DNA of 35,183 nucleotides from an uncultured Burkholderiales bacterium (GCA_903876885.1 CAIRBP010000049.1:64025-99207), one strand, 5' to 3'. Shown: positions 16,894-25,872, counted from the first letter of the stretch. Translations and numbers: made by a program. The notes: generated by a model from the sequence alone, not told the origin.

Positions 16894-17178
16894 ATGCAAG
16901 CCATATGGAGGGATATAGTCGTTGCACAAAGTGAAAAAACCATACTGGTTGAGGGGAACCATTACTTTCCGCCTGAATCATTAAAAGACGAATTCTTTAC
17001 ATTCAGCAACCACAAATCGACTTGTCCTTGGAAAGGGTTAGCCAGCTATAAATCACTTTGCATCAACGGAGAATTGCTTTCAGACGCTGCCTGGTACTAC
17101 CCGGATCCAAAACCCGAGGCGGAGCAAATTAAGGGGTATTTCGCTTTCTGGAAAGAAGTCAAAATTAAAGAGAATTAA
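16894..17178 (+). CDS. DUF427 family protein
   Basis: 94 aa, the single-domain size of DUF427, a small beta-rich family of unknown biochemical role. Conserved features are VVAQSEKTILVEGNHYFPPES near residues 9-29 and TCPWKGLASY, followed by DAAWYYPDPKPEAEQI. AGAGGAATCT before the ATG offers a reasonable ribosome site. Transcription probably starts near 16840 from the FNR-type promoter described separately, which would make this gene oxygen-regulated. The gene is followed by a ParA-like gene after 105 bp. That gap contains a C7 run and a weak hairpin around 17229-17252. Confidence 0.85.
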   Translation: MQAIWRDIVVAQSEKTILVEGNHYFPPESLKDEFFTFSNHKSTCPWKGLASYKSLCINGELLSDAAWYYPDPKPEAEQIKGYFAFWKEVKIKEN

Positions 17179-17283
17179 GTTGGTGTCGAAACTGATGTGA
17201 TGGCCTCAAAATCTTCTAAAATTGGTCCCCCCCGCTCAGTTGTTGAGACGGGATTTACATGCGAATAAGAAATAAGTACTTTC

Positions 17284-17907
17284 ATGAAATCAGTTGTAGT
17301 AATGAATCCCAAAGGAGGTGTAGGCAAATCCACTTTGTCCACCAACATTGCAGGATATTTTGCAACGCGACATCATAAAGTATTACTAGGTGATACAGAT
17401 ATTCAACAGTCCTCGAGGAAATGGTTGTCCAATCGTCCGCCAACCTTGCCCACCATTCAAACATGGGATTACCCGGCTGATTTGGTAATTACTGCAAAAC
17501 CACCGGCCAATACCACGCATGTCGTAATAGATACCGCCGCCAGTGTGTCAGGCTGGAGATTAGACAAGTTAATAGAACGCGCTGACAAAATCGTTGTGCC
17601 TTTACAGCCTAATTTCTTTGACATACAGGCCACCTATGAATTCATTCAGTTTCTTAAGAACAAAGAGCCCAAAGATCAAGAAAAGGTGCAAGTCATAGCA
17701 ATGCGTGTCAATCCAAGAACCAAGGCTTGGCACCAACTGATGGACTTTGCAGAGAAAATGAACATCTTCCTTTTGACCTACATTAGAGATACTCAAAACT
17801 ACAGTCGCTTCTCCAGTCAGGGAACTACTCTATTTGACGTTGAGGCCTCTGCATTTCCAAGTGACTATGAGCAATGGGGCCCGCTTTGCGAATGGCTAGA
17901 CAACTAA
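17284..17907 (+). CDS. Orphan ParA/MinD-family ATPase
   Basis: 207 aa, a short ParA-type ATPase that would position cargo by ATP-dependent dimerisation on DNA or membrane. It has the deviant Walker A KGGVGKST (10-17) with the signature Lys10, the D-rich GDTDIQQSS (36-44) replacing the usual DxDxQ, and HVVIDTAAS for Walker B. No N-terminal HTH and no C-terminal amphipathic helix are apparent. No parB or parS-like repeats are adjacent, so it is not a standard chromosome or plasmid partition locus. Such lone ParAs occur in many proteobacterial chromosomes, and the cargo here cannot be named. Confidence 0.85.
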   Translation: MKSVVVMNPKGGVGKSTLSTNIAGYFATRHHKVLLGDTDIQQSSRKWLSNRPPTLPTIQTWDYPADLVITAKPPANTTHVVIDTAASVSGWRLDKLIERADKIVVPLQPNFFDIQATYEFIQFLKNKEPKDQEKVQVIAMRVNPRTKAWHQLMDFAEKMNIFLLTYIRDTQNYSRFSSQGTTLFDVEASAFPSDYEQWGPLCEWLDN

Positions 17908-18124
17908 ATTAACATTTAGAACAATCGCGCTTTAAGTCGGCTTAATTAAACCAATTAAAAATTAAACCATTTAACTCTTCTTAATGTTAGATCTTTGACG
18001 GCTCGGGCAATTCTAAATATTCAACACCATTTCAATATTGCTAGAATAACGGCATTCACGAACCCTGGCTATCCCACGGGCATCATTCCCATTAACTAGC
18101 AATCTCAAGTAAACAACTCTTTTT

Positions 18125-18472
18125 ATGAAAATTAGTACTACAGCAATTTTTAAAATTATCTCTGGTCTTGCAACAGTCATAGCCATTGCAGGCGGAGTGG
18201 GAACGTACTACTCATACCGTCAAGCCCTGCAAGCTCAAGCAACACTTACTCAGCAAACCGAGGAACTCGATAGCGCCGGGGCCAAAATTAAAGAGCTAGA
18301 GGGAAAAGTTAAAGAACTACAAACTAAGAACGAAGAGGCTAATGCAACGATCGAGAAGTTCTCTCAATCAAATAAAGAGCTTTCAACGCAACTTGAGGAA
18401 TTAAATAAGGAAGTTGCTAATTATGAAGCACTCACTAAAAAGTCTAAGGCTAAAGCAAAACCCAAGACCTAA
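18125..18472 (+). CDS. Membrane-anchored coiled-coil protein
   Basis: 115 aa. One N-terminal membrane segment (about 8-29, IFKIISGLATVIAIAGGVGTYY) is followed by a long predicted coiled coil (about 33-105) rich in Glu, Lys, Leu and Gln with heptads such as KIKELEGKVKELQ, and a Lys-rich tail (KKSKAKAKPKT). The single segment with a positive start could be an uncleaved anchor. No family recognised. It lies 217 bp after the ParA gene, same strand; a scaffold link between the two is only a guess. No good ribosome site is seen. Confidence 0.65.
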   Translation: MKISTTAIFKIISGLATVIAIAGGVGTYYSYRQALQAQATLTQQTEELDSAGAKIKELEGKVKELQTKNEEANATIEKFSQSNKELSTQLEELNKEVANYEALTKKSKAKAKPKT

Positions 18473-18524
18473 TTACGAACAATAGTCTGCTTCGTATCGG
18501 TCTTAAACACCCCTAATCCTTGGA

Positions 18525-18833
18525 CTACCAAGTCATTTTCAGAGAATTTAGACGAAACTCTGTTTTCTCAGGGCGCCAGCCTTTTGATACCATGCATGCC
18601 TCAAAGGGGCTTACATACTTTAAATCTTTTGGGGTATTGAGCTCATTAGGTTTGTCTGTGTCCCCACTTTTGCCTACAGTTGCTAAATCCTCCTCTTTGC
18701 ACTGCAAACTATCAGTCTGATAATCTCCACCATCCTTTACAAAGTTAGTGCGAGTTGCGCACCCAATAATGTTTAGTGTCAGTCCAAGAAAAAATAATGT
18801 CGTCAAAAGAAATTTAGGAGATTTAATGGGCAT
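18525..18833 (-). CDS. Small putative lipoprotein
   Basis: 102 aa from ATG 18833. A TTG at 18851 would add six residues without improving the signal. The N-terminus is positively charged and then hydrophobic, ending in LNIIGC, an acceptable lipobox with Cys at 25. The mature part has two more Cys (SLQCKEED and EACMVSKGWR), which could form a disulfide. The pattern of a lipidated N-terminus followed by C...C and MxxKGW resembles small lipoproteins common in Burkholderiales, often described only as hypothetical. It is convergent with the coiled-coil gene, 52 bp away. Confidence 0.65.
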   Translation of the reverse strand: MPIKSPKFLLTTLFFLGLTLNIIGCATRTNFVKDGGDYQTDSLQCKEEDLATVGKSGDTDKPNELNTPKDLKYVSPFEACMVSKGWRPEKTEFRLNSLKMTW

Positions 18834-18976
18834 GATGTATGGACTTGTCAAAGCAAAGAAAGTATAAAAAGAACCTTCTAAAGTATATACCCAAGAGAAG
18901 AACTGTCTAAGTGGATTTATATTTTTATGAGTACAAAAAACCTCATTTTGTAATCATCTGCTCCCCTTACAAGGAA

Positions 18977-19005
18977 ATTCGGCGAGGTCTTAGACCTCGC
19001 CGAAT
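18977..19005 (-). terminator. Hairpin terminator after the ABC substrate-binding protein gene
   Basis: Perfect 13-bp stem ATTCGGCGAGGTC / GACCTCGCCGAAT with a TTA loop. It lies about 50 bp past the stop of the - strand gene at 19056. On that strand it is followed by TTCCTTGT, only a weak T tract, so it is probably a terminator or an RNA 3'-end stabiliser. Confidence 0.65.
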
Positions 19006-19055
19006 CATATAAAAACCCTTAAACCAGAGTCTGAGTAATTTACAGGTTTAAAAAT

Positions 19056-20264
19056 TTACTTCCACAATGCGCACTTAGTCTCAGCCTTTGTTGTAAAGAC
19101 CTCCTCACCGGGCATCTTTTTGACGATTTTAAAATAATCCCACGGCTTAACTGAATCCGCCGGTGCCTTAACTTGAACGAGATACATGTCATGAATGTAA
19201 GAACCGTCTGCTCTGATTTGGCCAGATGCATACATATCTTTCATCTTCATACCCTTCCAAGTTGCCATAACCTTATCTGCATCGACAGTTTTAGCAGCCT
19301 GAACAGCTTTCAAATAGTTCATAGTTGCTGAGTAATCGGCTGCTTGAATAGCGGTTGGCATTCTTTTGGTTTTCTCAAAAAAGCGGGCTGCAAATTTACG
19401 CGTATCGTCATTGAGGTCCCAATACCAACTCACTGTCATAAGCATTCCTTGAGTACTTTTCAGACCCAGTGCATGAATATCAGTAATAAAAGCAAGCAAT
19501 CCAGCGACCTTCATGGTCTTGTTGAGACCAAACTCCTGAGCAGCCTTAACAGCGTTCATAGTGTCGGTACTTGCGTTTGCCAGTCCTAAGACTTGAGCTT
19601 TTGAGCTTTGCGCCTGAAGCAAGAATGAAGAAAAATCTGATGCATTTAGAGGATGTCTTACGCTGCCTAGCACTGTTCCGCCCTTAGCCTTAACCACTGC
19701 AGTGGTATCTGCTTCCAAAGCCTGGCCGAAAGCATAATCCGCAGTCAAGAAGTACCAACTCTTACCGCCTCCATCAACAACCGCAGAGGCAGTACCCTTT
19801 GCCTGTGCCACTGTATCGTAAGCATAATGAACGGTATAGGGTGAGCACTGGGCATTTGTTAGTACGGATGAGCCAGCCCCGCTATTTATGTGAACGCGTT
19901 TTTTCTCCGTAGCCACCGTTGCAGCTGCTAAGGCGGTTGCAGAATTTGTTCCACTAAAAACAAGTTGAATCCCGTCAGTATCAATCCACTCACGCACTTT
20001 TGCAGAGGTTACATCGGGCTTGTTTTGATGATCTGCTGTTAATAGCTCAATTGGCATACCTAATACTTTTCCGCCAAAATCATCAATGGCCATTTGCATT
20101 GCTATTGCTGCATTCTTTCCTTCTACGTCTGCGTAAAGACCTGACATGTCTGTGATGAATCCAATTTTGAGCTTATCCTCAGCATTTGCTGCTAAATGTC
20201 CACTCAAACACAGGCCTAAAAGTGTTGAAAGTGCCAGTGGAATAGGTTTTAAATTCTTAATCAT
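19056..20264 (-). CDS. ABC transporter substrate-binding protein, branched-chain amino acid type
   Basis: Periplasmic type I binding protein of the LivK/Peripla_BP_6 family. 402 aa with a signal peptide cleaved near ANA/ED (28). Family features: LKIGFITDMSGLYADVEGKN, then AIAMQMAIDDFGGKVLGMPIE, HQNKPDVTSAKVREW, SGTNSATALA and KSWYFLTADYAFGQALE. Start: TTG 20267 precedes ATG 20264, but GGAG at 20276-20273 lies eight bases before the ATG. No permease or ATPase gene is near. Related proteins bind amino acids, amides, urea or aromatic acids, so the ligand is unknown. A perfect hairpin follows the gene. Confidence 0.88.
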   Translation of the reverse strand: MIKNLKPIPLALSTLLGLCLSGHLAANAEDKLKIGFITDMSGLYADVEGKNAAIAMQMAIDDFGGKVLGMPIELLTADHQNKPDVTSAKVREWIDTDGIQLVFSGTNSATALAAATVATEKKRVHINSGAGSSVLTNAQCSPYTVHYAYDTVAQAKGTASAVVDGGGKSWYFLTADYAFGQALEADTTAVVKAKGGTVLGSVRHPLNASDFSSFLLQAQSSKAQVLGLANASTDTMNAVKAAQEFGLNKTMKVAGLLAFITDIHALGLKSTQGMLMTVSWYWDLNDDTRKFAARFFEKTKRMPTAIQAADYSATMNYLKAVQAAKTVDADKVMATWKGMKMKDMYASGQIRADGSYIHDMYLVQVKAPADSVKPWDYFKIVKKMPGEEVFTTKAETKCALWK

Positions 20265-20459
20265 CAAAAAATCTCCGGTAAAAAAATAGTACTGAGAGTA
20301 AAGCTAACATGCCTAACCCGCCAACCCCTAACTATCTCTGATCCATTTAAGTTGTCAATGGGGTTTAATCACAGTCAACACCCCAATAGTCAGTAGGATA
20401 AACCCCAAAGAAGTTTAATTAGAAACTGGTGTAGCCATTTTTTAACGGCAAAGCAAATT

Positions 20460-20690
20460 TTAGAATCTACTAGGGTCAGGATCCTGTGCACGGGCTAAAG
20501 CTGCGCGAATGCGTTCAATGGTTTCCGCCATCGGCGCAGCAGTTGATACCTCTAATCCAAGACTACGTCCAATCGCATTCACTCTTGCAGCATTTAAAGG
20601 AATTCCACCACGGTCAATTGCTTCTAACAAGGACCTAGCGCGCTCAAGGTCAGTGGGTACTTGCTTTTTCTTAAAGAAAATCTTAAACAA
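20460..20690 (-). CDS. Small conserved-looking hypothetical protein
   Basis: 76 aa with a basic N-terminus (FKIFFKKKQ), then two amphipathic helical stretches: LERARSLLEAIDRGGIPL and ETIERIRAALARAQD. No family name can be given; the helix pattern resembles short proteins of unknown function seen in Burkholderiales. Start is TTG, supported by AGAGG seven bases upstream (20702-20698). The codon use is richer in G+C than most of the surrounding genes. It stands alone between the binding-protein gene and a divergent Bug gene. Confidence 0.7.
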   Translation of the reverse strand: MFKIFFKKKQVPTDLERARSLLEAIDRGGIPLNAARVNAIGRSLGLEVSTAAPMAETIERIRAALARAQDPDPSRF

Positions 20691-20850
20691 AAGATAACCT
20701 CTTAGACTTGCATTTAAGTTACTTAGATTAAAGTAATCATCGAATTATGCGGGAAATTTAAAAAAAGACAACTGAAACTATTAATTACCGATAGTAGCAA
20801 AAAAATAGTAAGAAACAACCAACACCAACGCCTTGTAGGGGACTTTGTCT

Positions 20851-20873
20851 ATTGACTCAAGCGGTGAGTTAAT
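20851..20873. promoter_or_regulatory. Dyad upstream of the first Bug gene
   Basis: ATTGACTCA-AGCGG-TGAGTTAAT: 9-bp arms with one mismatch, 60-80 bp before the Bug start. It is a plausible operator for the gene at 20933. The arm TGAGTTA recurs in the dyad at 34866-34880. Confidence 0.35.
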
Positions 20874-20932
20874 TTAGCCTTCTAATAAATGTTTATTTTA
20901 TTAATTAACTTATTAAAAAAATTTGTGTAATC

Positions 20933-21985
20933 ATGACAAACAATAAAAATTCAGTATTGAAATCAAAAACCATGACGATTTTCAAGAAAATGGGGTGTGC
21001 GTGGAACTTATACGTAACTAGCATAATTTTCGCACTTTCAACCCCTCTCTTGTCATCCGCTCAAGGCATTTCAAGCGCAGTATCTTCATGGCCTAGTAAG
21101 CCCATTCGCTGGATCATCCCTTATACCCCAGGCGGCATTACGGATAGTGCTACGCGTATGGTCTTACAAAAAGTACAAAGCGATACCGGATGGAACTTTA
21201 TCATCGACAACAAACCCGGGGCTAACTCGATATTAGGCGCTGATTTAGCGGCTAGAGCTGCCCCAGATGGCTACACATTCCTTACTGTCATAGGTGCACA
21301 TGCTGCAAACGCAACACTCTATGCGGGACGACTACCCTACGATCCAGTTAAGAGTTTTACTCCAATTTCCCTAGCGGGAATTACACCTTTGCTCATGACT
21401 GCTAACGTAAATCTTCCAGCCAAGAATGTAAGGGAGTTGATTTCTTTTGCTAAAGCAAATCCTAATAAAATTTCCTTTGGATCCTCGGGCGTCGGCTCTG
21501 CTTCCCAATTAACCTTCGAGTTGCTCAAACAAGTCGGTGGATTTGAAGCAACTCATGTTCCTTACAAAGGAACAACTCCCGCCCTGGCAGATCTGATGGG
21601 TGGAAATATTCAAATCATGACCGATACCCCAAGCGCATTGATGCCCTTTGTGAAAAGTGGAAAAATAAAGGCAATGGCCGTTTTCTCTCAGAAAAAAATC
21701 AAAGGCCTTGAAGATATTCCAACAATTCAAGAGGCCGGCGGACCACCCATAGAGGGATCGACTTGGGTCTTATTTCTTGGACCAAATGGAGTACCTAAAG
21801 AAATTGTAAGTCGCTTATCTAATGAGATATCCAAAGCAATTCGGTCTAATGAGATTACACAACGCTTTGAAGAGTTAGCTATTGAGCCAATTGGTAACTC
21901 CCCCACCGATGCAGGAAAATTTTTGGATGAAGAGATCTTGAAGTGGTCAAAAGTTATTAATGCAGCTGGTGTCAAGGCCGAGTAA
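20933..21985 (+). CDS. Bug/TctC-type solute-binding protein
   Basis: Periplasmic binding protein of the tripartite tricarboxylate transporter family, which binds small carboxylic acids or similar solutes. 350 aa; signal segment about 24-45 (ending LLSSAQG). The Bug core follows: WPSKPIRWIIPYTPGGITD, then VDN-like IIDNKPGANSILGAD, APDGYTFL, THVPYKGTTPALADLMGGN and the C-terminal GNSPTDAGKFLDEE. The N-terminus before the signal is long (about 20 residues), so ATG 20972 or 20990 may be the true start; none has a good ribosome site. No TctA/TctB permease genes occur in the window, a common state for Bug genes in Burkholderiales. Confidence 0.87.
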   Translation: MTNNKNSVLKSKTMTIFKKMGCAWNLYVTSIIFALSTPLLSSAQGISSAVSSWPSKPIRWIIPYTPGGITDSATRMVLQKVQSDTGWNFIIDNKPGANSILGADLAARAAPDGYTFLTVIGAHAANATLYAGRLPYDPVKSFTPISLAGITPLLMTANVNLPAKNVRELISFAKANPNKISFGSSGVGSASQLTFELLKQVGGFEATHVPYKGTTPALADLMGGNIQIMTDTPSALMPFVKSGKIKAMAVFSQKKIKGLEDIPTIQEAGGPPIEGSTWVLFLGPNGVPKEIVSRLSNEISKAIRSNEITQRFEELAIEPIGNSPTDAGKFLDEEILKWSKVINAAGVKAE

Positions 21986-22036
21986 TTGTGTTAGTTTTCA
22001 GGTTCTTGACACCCAGTAACTTATGGTGAAACTCAT

Positions 22037-22501
22037 TTAAGCTTTACCGTCTCTTTTGGAAAAAATAACCCATCCCTGCATTGAAGTAGCGACTTCATTA
22101 TTTTGATTCAAGCACTCCCAAAACATTTTGACAAGCCCAAGATGGGGTTTACTATTCATGATTCGAGTCTCAACTATAGTGCTACGAACTCTCAGACAAT
22201 CTCCTGGTTTAACCGGTTTATTCCATTTCACAAAATCCAGCCCCGGCGAACCTTGGCTTGAAGAATCTAATAAGTAATCATCACAAATCATGCGCATCAT
22301 TAGTGCGCATGTTTGCCAACCACTTGCTACAAGTCCCTTAAAAATTGTTTGTTTTGCAGCCTCTTTATCAACGTGAAAAGACTGAGGGTCATATTCTTTT
22401 GCAAAAGCCATAATATCGTCTTCAGATACCACTCTTGCACCAAACTCTCTAACTTGTCCAACAATAAAATCTTCCCAGCAGTATTTAAATGTCGAGCTCA
22501 C
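22037..22501 (-). CDS. MaoC-like dehydratase
   Basis: 154-aa single hot-dog domain protein that would hydrate or dehydrate an enoyl- or hydroxyacyl-CoA or a related thioester. The catalytic region YDPQSFHVDKEAA (37-49) holds Asp38 and His43 in the MaoC/NodN arrangement, and the later FKGLVASGWQTCALMMRM fits the second family block. Start is GTG at 22501, with AAGGA eight bases upstream. It is divergent from the SDR gene at 22773, so the two may share control from the 271-bp intergenic region and act in the same pathway. Confidence 0.87.
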   Translation of the reverse strand: MSSTFKYCWEDFIVGQVREFGARVVSEDDIMAFAKEYDPQSFHVDKEAAKQTIFKGLVASGWQTCALMMRMICDDYLLDSSSQGSPGLDFVKWNKPVKPGDCLRVRSTIVETRIMNSKPHLGLVKMFWECLNQNNEVATSMQGWVIFSKRDGKA

Positions 22502-22772
22502 AATGAGATTCCTTTTTATTTATTAGAAATATTAAACTACTTTTTCACAAACATGAATAATAGAGCAACTGTAAACTTTAATCTTTAGGTAAAAAATTAA
22601 ATTAATTAAGAGTTTAATTATTCTCCCGGTTTTTACCTAATCATCAAATATTGGATTATCCTCAAAACACGCAAAACAGCAAAGCATAAATGAGGCAGTT
22701 CTTCTGTTGTCTATAGGCACTAGCTAACAATTTTAAAAAAATGATCACTCTCACTCAATCAAAGGATTAATT

Positions 22773-23546
22773 ATGAGCGTAAAGAAATTATTTGATTTAA
22801 ACGGTAAAAATGCTATCGTAACAGGAGGATCAAGAGGTCTCGGACTTCAGATTGCTGAGGCGCTTGGGGAGATGGGAGCTAACATTTTTTTAATTGCCAG
22901 AAAAAAAATAGAGCTCGATCAAGCCCGAAAACACTTAACTGACAAGGGTATTCAAGCTTTCGCATTCGACGCTGATCTTCAACAAGATCAAGCTGTGAAG
23001 GATGTTGTACAAAGTGCGCTTGAACAGTTTAAATCAATTGATATCCTAGTCAATAACGCAGGTGCAACTTGGGGTGCGCCCGCTGAGGACTATCCAAGAG
23101 AGGCTTGGTACAAGCTCATGAATTTAAATATTAATGCTATGTTCTTTATGAGCCAAGAGGTTGCTAAAAGATCAATGATTCAGCAAAAATACGGGAAGAT
23201 AATTAATATTGCTTCAGTTGCTGGACTTCGTGGTAATAATCCTATGATGCAAACTATTGGATACAACACCTCCAAAGGCGCAGCTGTTAATCACACTCGA
23301 GCGTTAGCCGCAGAATGGGGCAAATACAACATCAATGTCAATGCGATTTGTCCAGGTTTTTTTCCATCAAAAATGACTGATGGTTTACTAAGCACTATGC
23401 GTGAAACTGTTATCAGCAAAACTCCTCTTGCTCGGCTCGGCGGCGAGGAAGATCTTAAAGGTACTGCAGTATTTTTAGCTAGTGAGGCATCTAGGCACAT
23501 AACTGGTCAGTACATAGCAGTCGATGGAGGATCATCGATTTGTTAA
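22773..23546 (+). CDS. Short-chain dehydrogenase/reductase
   Basis: 257 aa, classical SDR length. It has the NAD(P)-binding TGGSRGLG (17-24), NNAG (94-97), catalytic Ser148, Tyr164 and Lys168 (YNTSK), and the C-terminal HITGQYIAVDGGSS. It resembles gluconate 5-dehydrogenase and 3-oxoacyl-ACP reductase-like SDRs, whose substrates cannot be told apart by motif. Asp38-type NAD selectivity is absent: an Ala-Arg-Lys follows beta-2 (LIARKK), which favours NADP(H). AAAGGA precedes the ATG. The MaoC gene is divergent upstream; a hydroxyacyl or keto-acid step in the local catabolic region is an inference. Confidence 0.9.
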   Translation: MSVKKLFDLNGKNAIVTGGSRGLGLQIAEALGEMGANIFLIARKKIELDQARKHLTDKGIQAFAFDADLQQDQAVKDVVQSALEQFKSIDILVNNAGATWGAPAEDYPREAWYKLMNLNINAMFFMSQEVAKRSMIQQKYGKIINIASVAGLRGNNPMMQTIGYNTSKGAAVNHTRALAAEWGKYNINVNAICPGFFPSKMTDGLLSTMRETVISKTPLARLGGEEDLKGTAVFLASEASRHITGQYIAVDGGSSIC

Positions 23547-23923
23547 ATTAAAATAACTAGAAGAATTTCACACTACCTAGTTCATCATGAATTAACAAAT
23601 CATCTTTCATAGTTAGCTCACTTGTTGGCTTAAAATGAGTAACCTTGAATCTAAAAAATTCTCCCCATTTGTACTACCTTTAAATAGCGAGGAGTTGATA
23701 GAAAATTGCTTCATATCAATTTCTCTCTGCATGAGGGTGTGACTCTTTGTGGTCAAATCCTGCGCGAAGAGTAGAGAAATTAAGAGATTTACGGTAGATG
23801 CTTGCACCGGTTAATTAATTAAATCTGAAATAACTAATTTGATGCTGTGGATACTATTTTTAACTACACTCCCCAGGTTTTTCACTATAAATCAAAAATC
23901 CACAAACTAATTTTAAGGAAAAT
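23547..23923. other. Intergenic region without a supported gene
   Basis: 377 bp between the SDR gene and the ModA-like gene. The longest sensible + frame (23635-23742, 35 codons) has no ribosome site and no recognisable pattern. A 64-codon - strand frame (23807-23613) is equally unconvincing. The last ~60 bp are very AT-rich and probably hold the promoter of the downstream gene. I see no RNA gene or repeat. Confidence 0.5.
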
Positions 23924-24682
23924 ATGAAACGCATCTTCTTATTGATTGTTTTAGCACTAATTAGTAACACCTCTTTTGCCCAACTTACAGTGATGATGTC
24001 TGGAGGTTTTACAAATCCTTATAAGCAACTTTTACCAGAATTCGAGAAAACTACTGGTATTTCCGTTACAACACTCTCCGGTGCGTCTCAAGGCAGTGGC
24101 CCTCAAACAATTAAAGCTCAACTTGAGAGAGGTGCTCGTGTTGATGTAGTTATCCTATCTAGGGAAGGGCTGGCAGAACTGATGGAATCAGGAAGGATTG
24201 CGAACGGCACTGACCGAGACCTTGGAATTGCCCCACTTGCAGCCGCAGTTGCAACGGGAGCGCCAAAACCAGACATAACGAGTATTGAAAAACTAAAAGT
24301 TGCATTACTCAACACCAAATTGATCTCGGTACCTGGTAGCACAAGTGGAATTTTTTTAGTTAATGAAGTATTTCCAAGAATGGGTATTTCAAATCAAATA
24401 TCAGTTGTTAAATCGGAAAGAGGCAGTCAGGCAGTAGAAATGCTCGCATCCAAAAAGGCTGACTTTGCGATATTACCTACAAGCGAGCTGATGTTTGCGC
24501 CTGGAGTGGATATCATTGGACGTCTACCCTCAGAGGTTCAGTTACTGCAGATTTTTGCAGCAGCAGCCGTTAAAGATTCAGATCAAATGTCTAATGCAAT
24601 GAAGCTCATTACTTTTCTGAGCTCCAAGGACGCATCAGCAGCCATTCAAAAAGGCGGAATGGATCTTATACCTGGCCGTTAA
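23924..24682 (+). CDS. ModA-like extracellular solute-binding protein
   Basis: 252 aa with a clear signal peptide cleaved after Ala19 (SFA/Q). The mature protein follows the SBP_bac_11/ModA fold: LTVMMSGGFTNPYKQLLPEFEKTTG, then SQGSGPQTIKAQLERGARVDVVILS, then LISVPGSTSGIFLVNEVF. Molybdate-binding ModA usually has Ser and Tyr ligands in AASL and related motifs; these are not evident here, so the ligand is probably an organic acid or unknown. AAGGA precedes the ATG by four to five bases. No modB or modC nearby. The adjacent xdhAB needs molybdenum, but it lies more than 11 kb away and a link is not supported. Confidence 0.82.
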   Translation: MKRIFLLIVLALISNTSFAQLTVMMSGGFTNPYKQLLPEFEKTTGISVTTLSGASQGSGPQTIKAQLERGARVDVVILSREGLAELMESGRIANGTDRDLGIAPLAAAVATGAPKPDITSIEKLKVALLNTKLISVPGSTSGIFLVNEVFPRMGISNQISVVKSERGSQAVEMLASKKADFAILPTSELMFAPGVDIIGRLPSEVQLLQIFAAAAVKDSDQMSNAMKLITFLSSKDASAAIQKGGMDLIPGR

Positions 24683-24885
24683 CAAGTCGATAATAGAGCT
24701 CAAAACAGTTAGAGTCAAAATATAGATCTTGACCTACAGGTGCAAGAGTTAATTTTATTCAAATACGATTAAAATAATTACTTTAAAACAGTATTGTGCA
24801 AACGTGTACTGCTCATTCAAGACATAAGTTACTCCCGACTCTTCTTTTCCTTTCCGCAATAATGCGGCCGAATATTTAATTACAA

Positions 24886-25872
24886 ATGATTTCAAAAATA
24901 AAAAAAACGATTCAAACGCAATGGTTTCTTGTTGCAATGTTTGTCCTAATTTTCTTAGCCTCAATTAATCCAGAAATCGGCAAAACAGACGGATTACTTC
25001 AAATCAACAAAGTATCGAACATCGGCATTGCTTTGGTTTTTTTCTTGCATGGATTAGGGCTTTCATTTCATAAACTTAAACAAGGAATGACGAGCTGGCG
25101 TATTCACATACTGGTTCAACTAACTACCTTTATCATATTCCCACTTATATTTTTCGTGTGTAACTATATGTTTGGTCAATATTTAGATAAAGGCCTGCTT
25201 CTTGGACTTTGCTATCTGTGCGCACTCCCCTCAACCGTTTCCTCCTCAGTTGCGATGACAGCTATTGGCAAAGGAAATATTCCCGCAGCGATCTTTAATG
25301 CAACAATATCAGGACTGATCGGAATTGTTGCAACGCCCTTTTTAATTGCGCTTTTCGTTGGCTTTAGTGGTAGCGGAGTTTCGTTTGAAGATGCAGTTAT
25401 AGGAATTGCTAAACTACTACTCTTACCACTTGTAGTTGGTCAACTTACTAGGCCATTTTTAGAAAGTCTTCACAACCGCTACAAATCTATCACTAGCAAT
25501 ACTGACAGAATCGTTATATTAATGTTAATCTTCTCAGCTTTCAGTGATTCAGTAAGCTCAGGACTATGGCGGGATAACGGGCTTGAGATGATCGCAGTAG
25601 TTCTTATTGGTGTATCTGCTTTACTCTACGTTGTTTTGGTGCTAACGACTTGGATGGCAAGAAGGCTCAAATTTAATACTGAGGACGAAATTGCTACAGT
25701 ATTTTGCGGTTCGAAAAAAACTCTTGCCTCAGGAATTCCCATGGCAAAGTTGATATTTGGTAATCATCCTGCTCTGGGCCTCATTATGCTACCCATCATT
25801 TTGTATCACCAAGTTCAACTAATTATTTGCTCTATCCTGGCAAGTAAGTACGCTAAGCGCTTTCCGCACTAA
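24886..25872 (+). CDS. BASS-family (bile acid:sodium symporter-like, YfeH type) transporter
   Basis: Inner-membrane transporter with about ten hydrophobic segments over 328 aa. Two conserved loops of the SBF-like family stand out: LCALPSTVSSSVAMTAIGKGN (about 112-132), the discontinuous helix region, and FCGSKKTLASGIPMAKLIFG (about 269-288). These place it with YfeH-like proteins rather than classical bile-acid carriers. The likely cargo is an organic anion with sodium. A short CCGCA-ATAA-TGCGG hairpin (24854-24867) lies 18 bp before the ATG. It is convergent with the E1-beta gene, 23 bp apart, and may import the substrate of the operon opposite. Confidence 0.87.
   Translation: MISKIKKTIQTQWFLVAMFVLIFLASINPEIGKTDGLLQINKVSNIGIALVFFLHGLGLSFHKLKQGMTSWRIHILVQLTTFIIFPLIFFVCNYMFGQYLDKGLLLGLCYLCALPSTVSSSVAMTAIGKGNIPAAIFNATISGLIGIVATPFLIALFVGFSGSGVSFEDAVIGIAKLLLLPLVVGQLTRPFLESLHNRYKSITSNTDRIVILMLIFSAFSDSVSSGLWRDNGLEMIAVVLIGVSALLYVVLVLTTWMARRLKFNTEDEIATVFCGSKKTLASGIPMAKLIFGNHPALGLIMLPIILYHQVQLIICSILASKYAKRFPH

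Noticed and set aside
18977-19005. Perfect inverted repeat considered as a mobile-element end
   Set aside because: No transposase or second copy in the window; its place just after a gene fits a terminator.
20360-20406. GGGGTTTA / TAAACCCC inverted arms between two - strand genes
   Set aside because: Eight-base arms about 30 bp apart in AT-rich DNA; no adjacent T run and no gene end close enough to support a terminator.
23635-23742. 35-codon + frame in the gap after the SDR gene
   Set aside because: No ribosome site, no motif, ends quickly; may be chance.
23924-24682. Calling the gene modA and linking it to the molybdoenzyme XdhAB
   Set aside because: No clear molybdate ligands, no modBC, and more than 11 kb between the loci.
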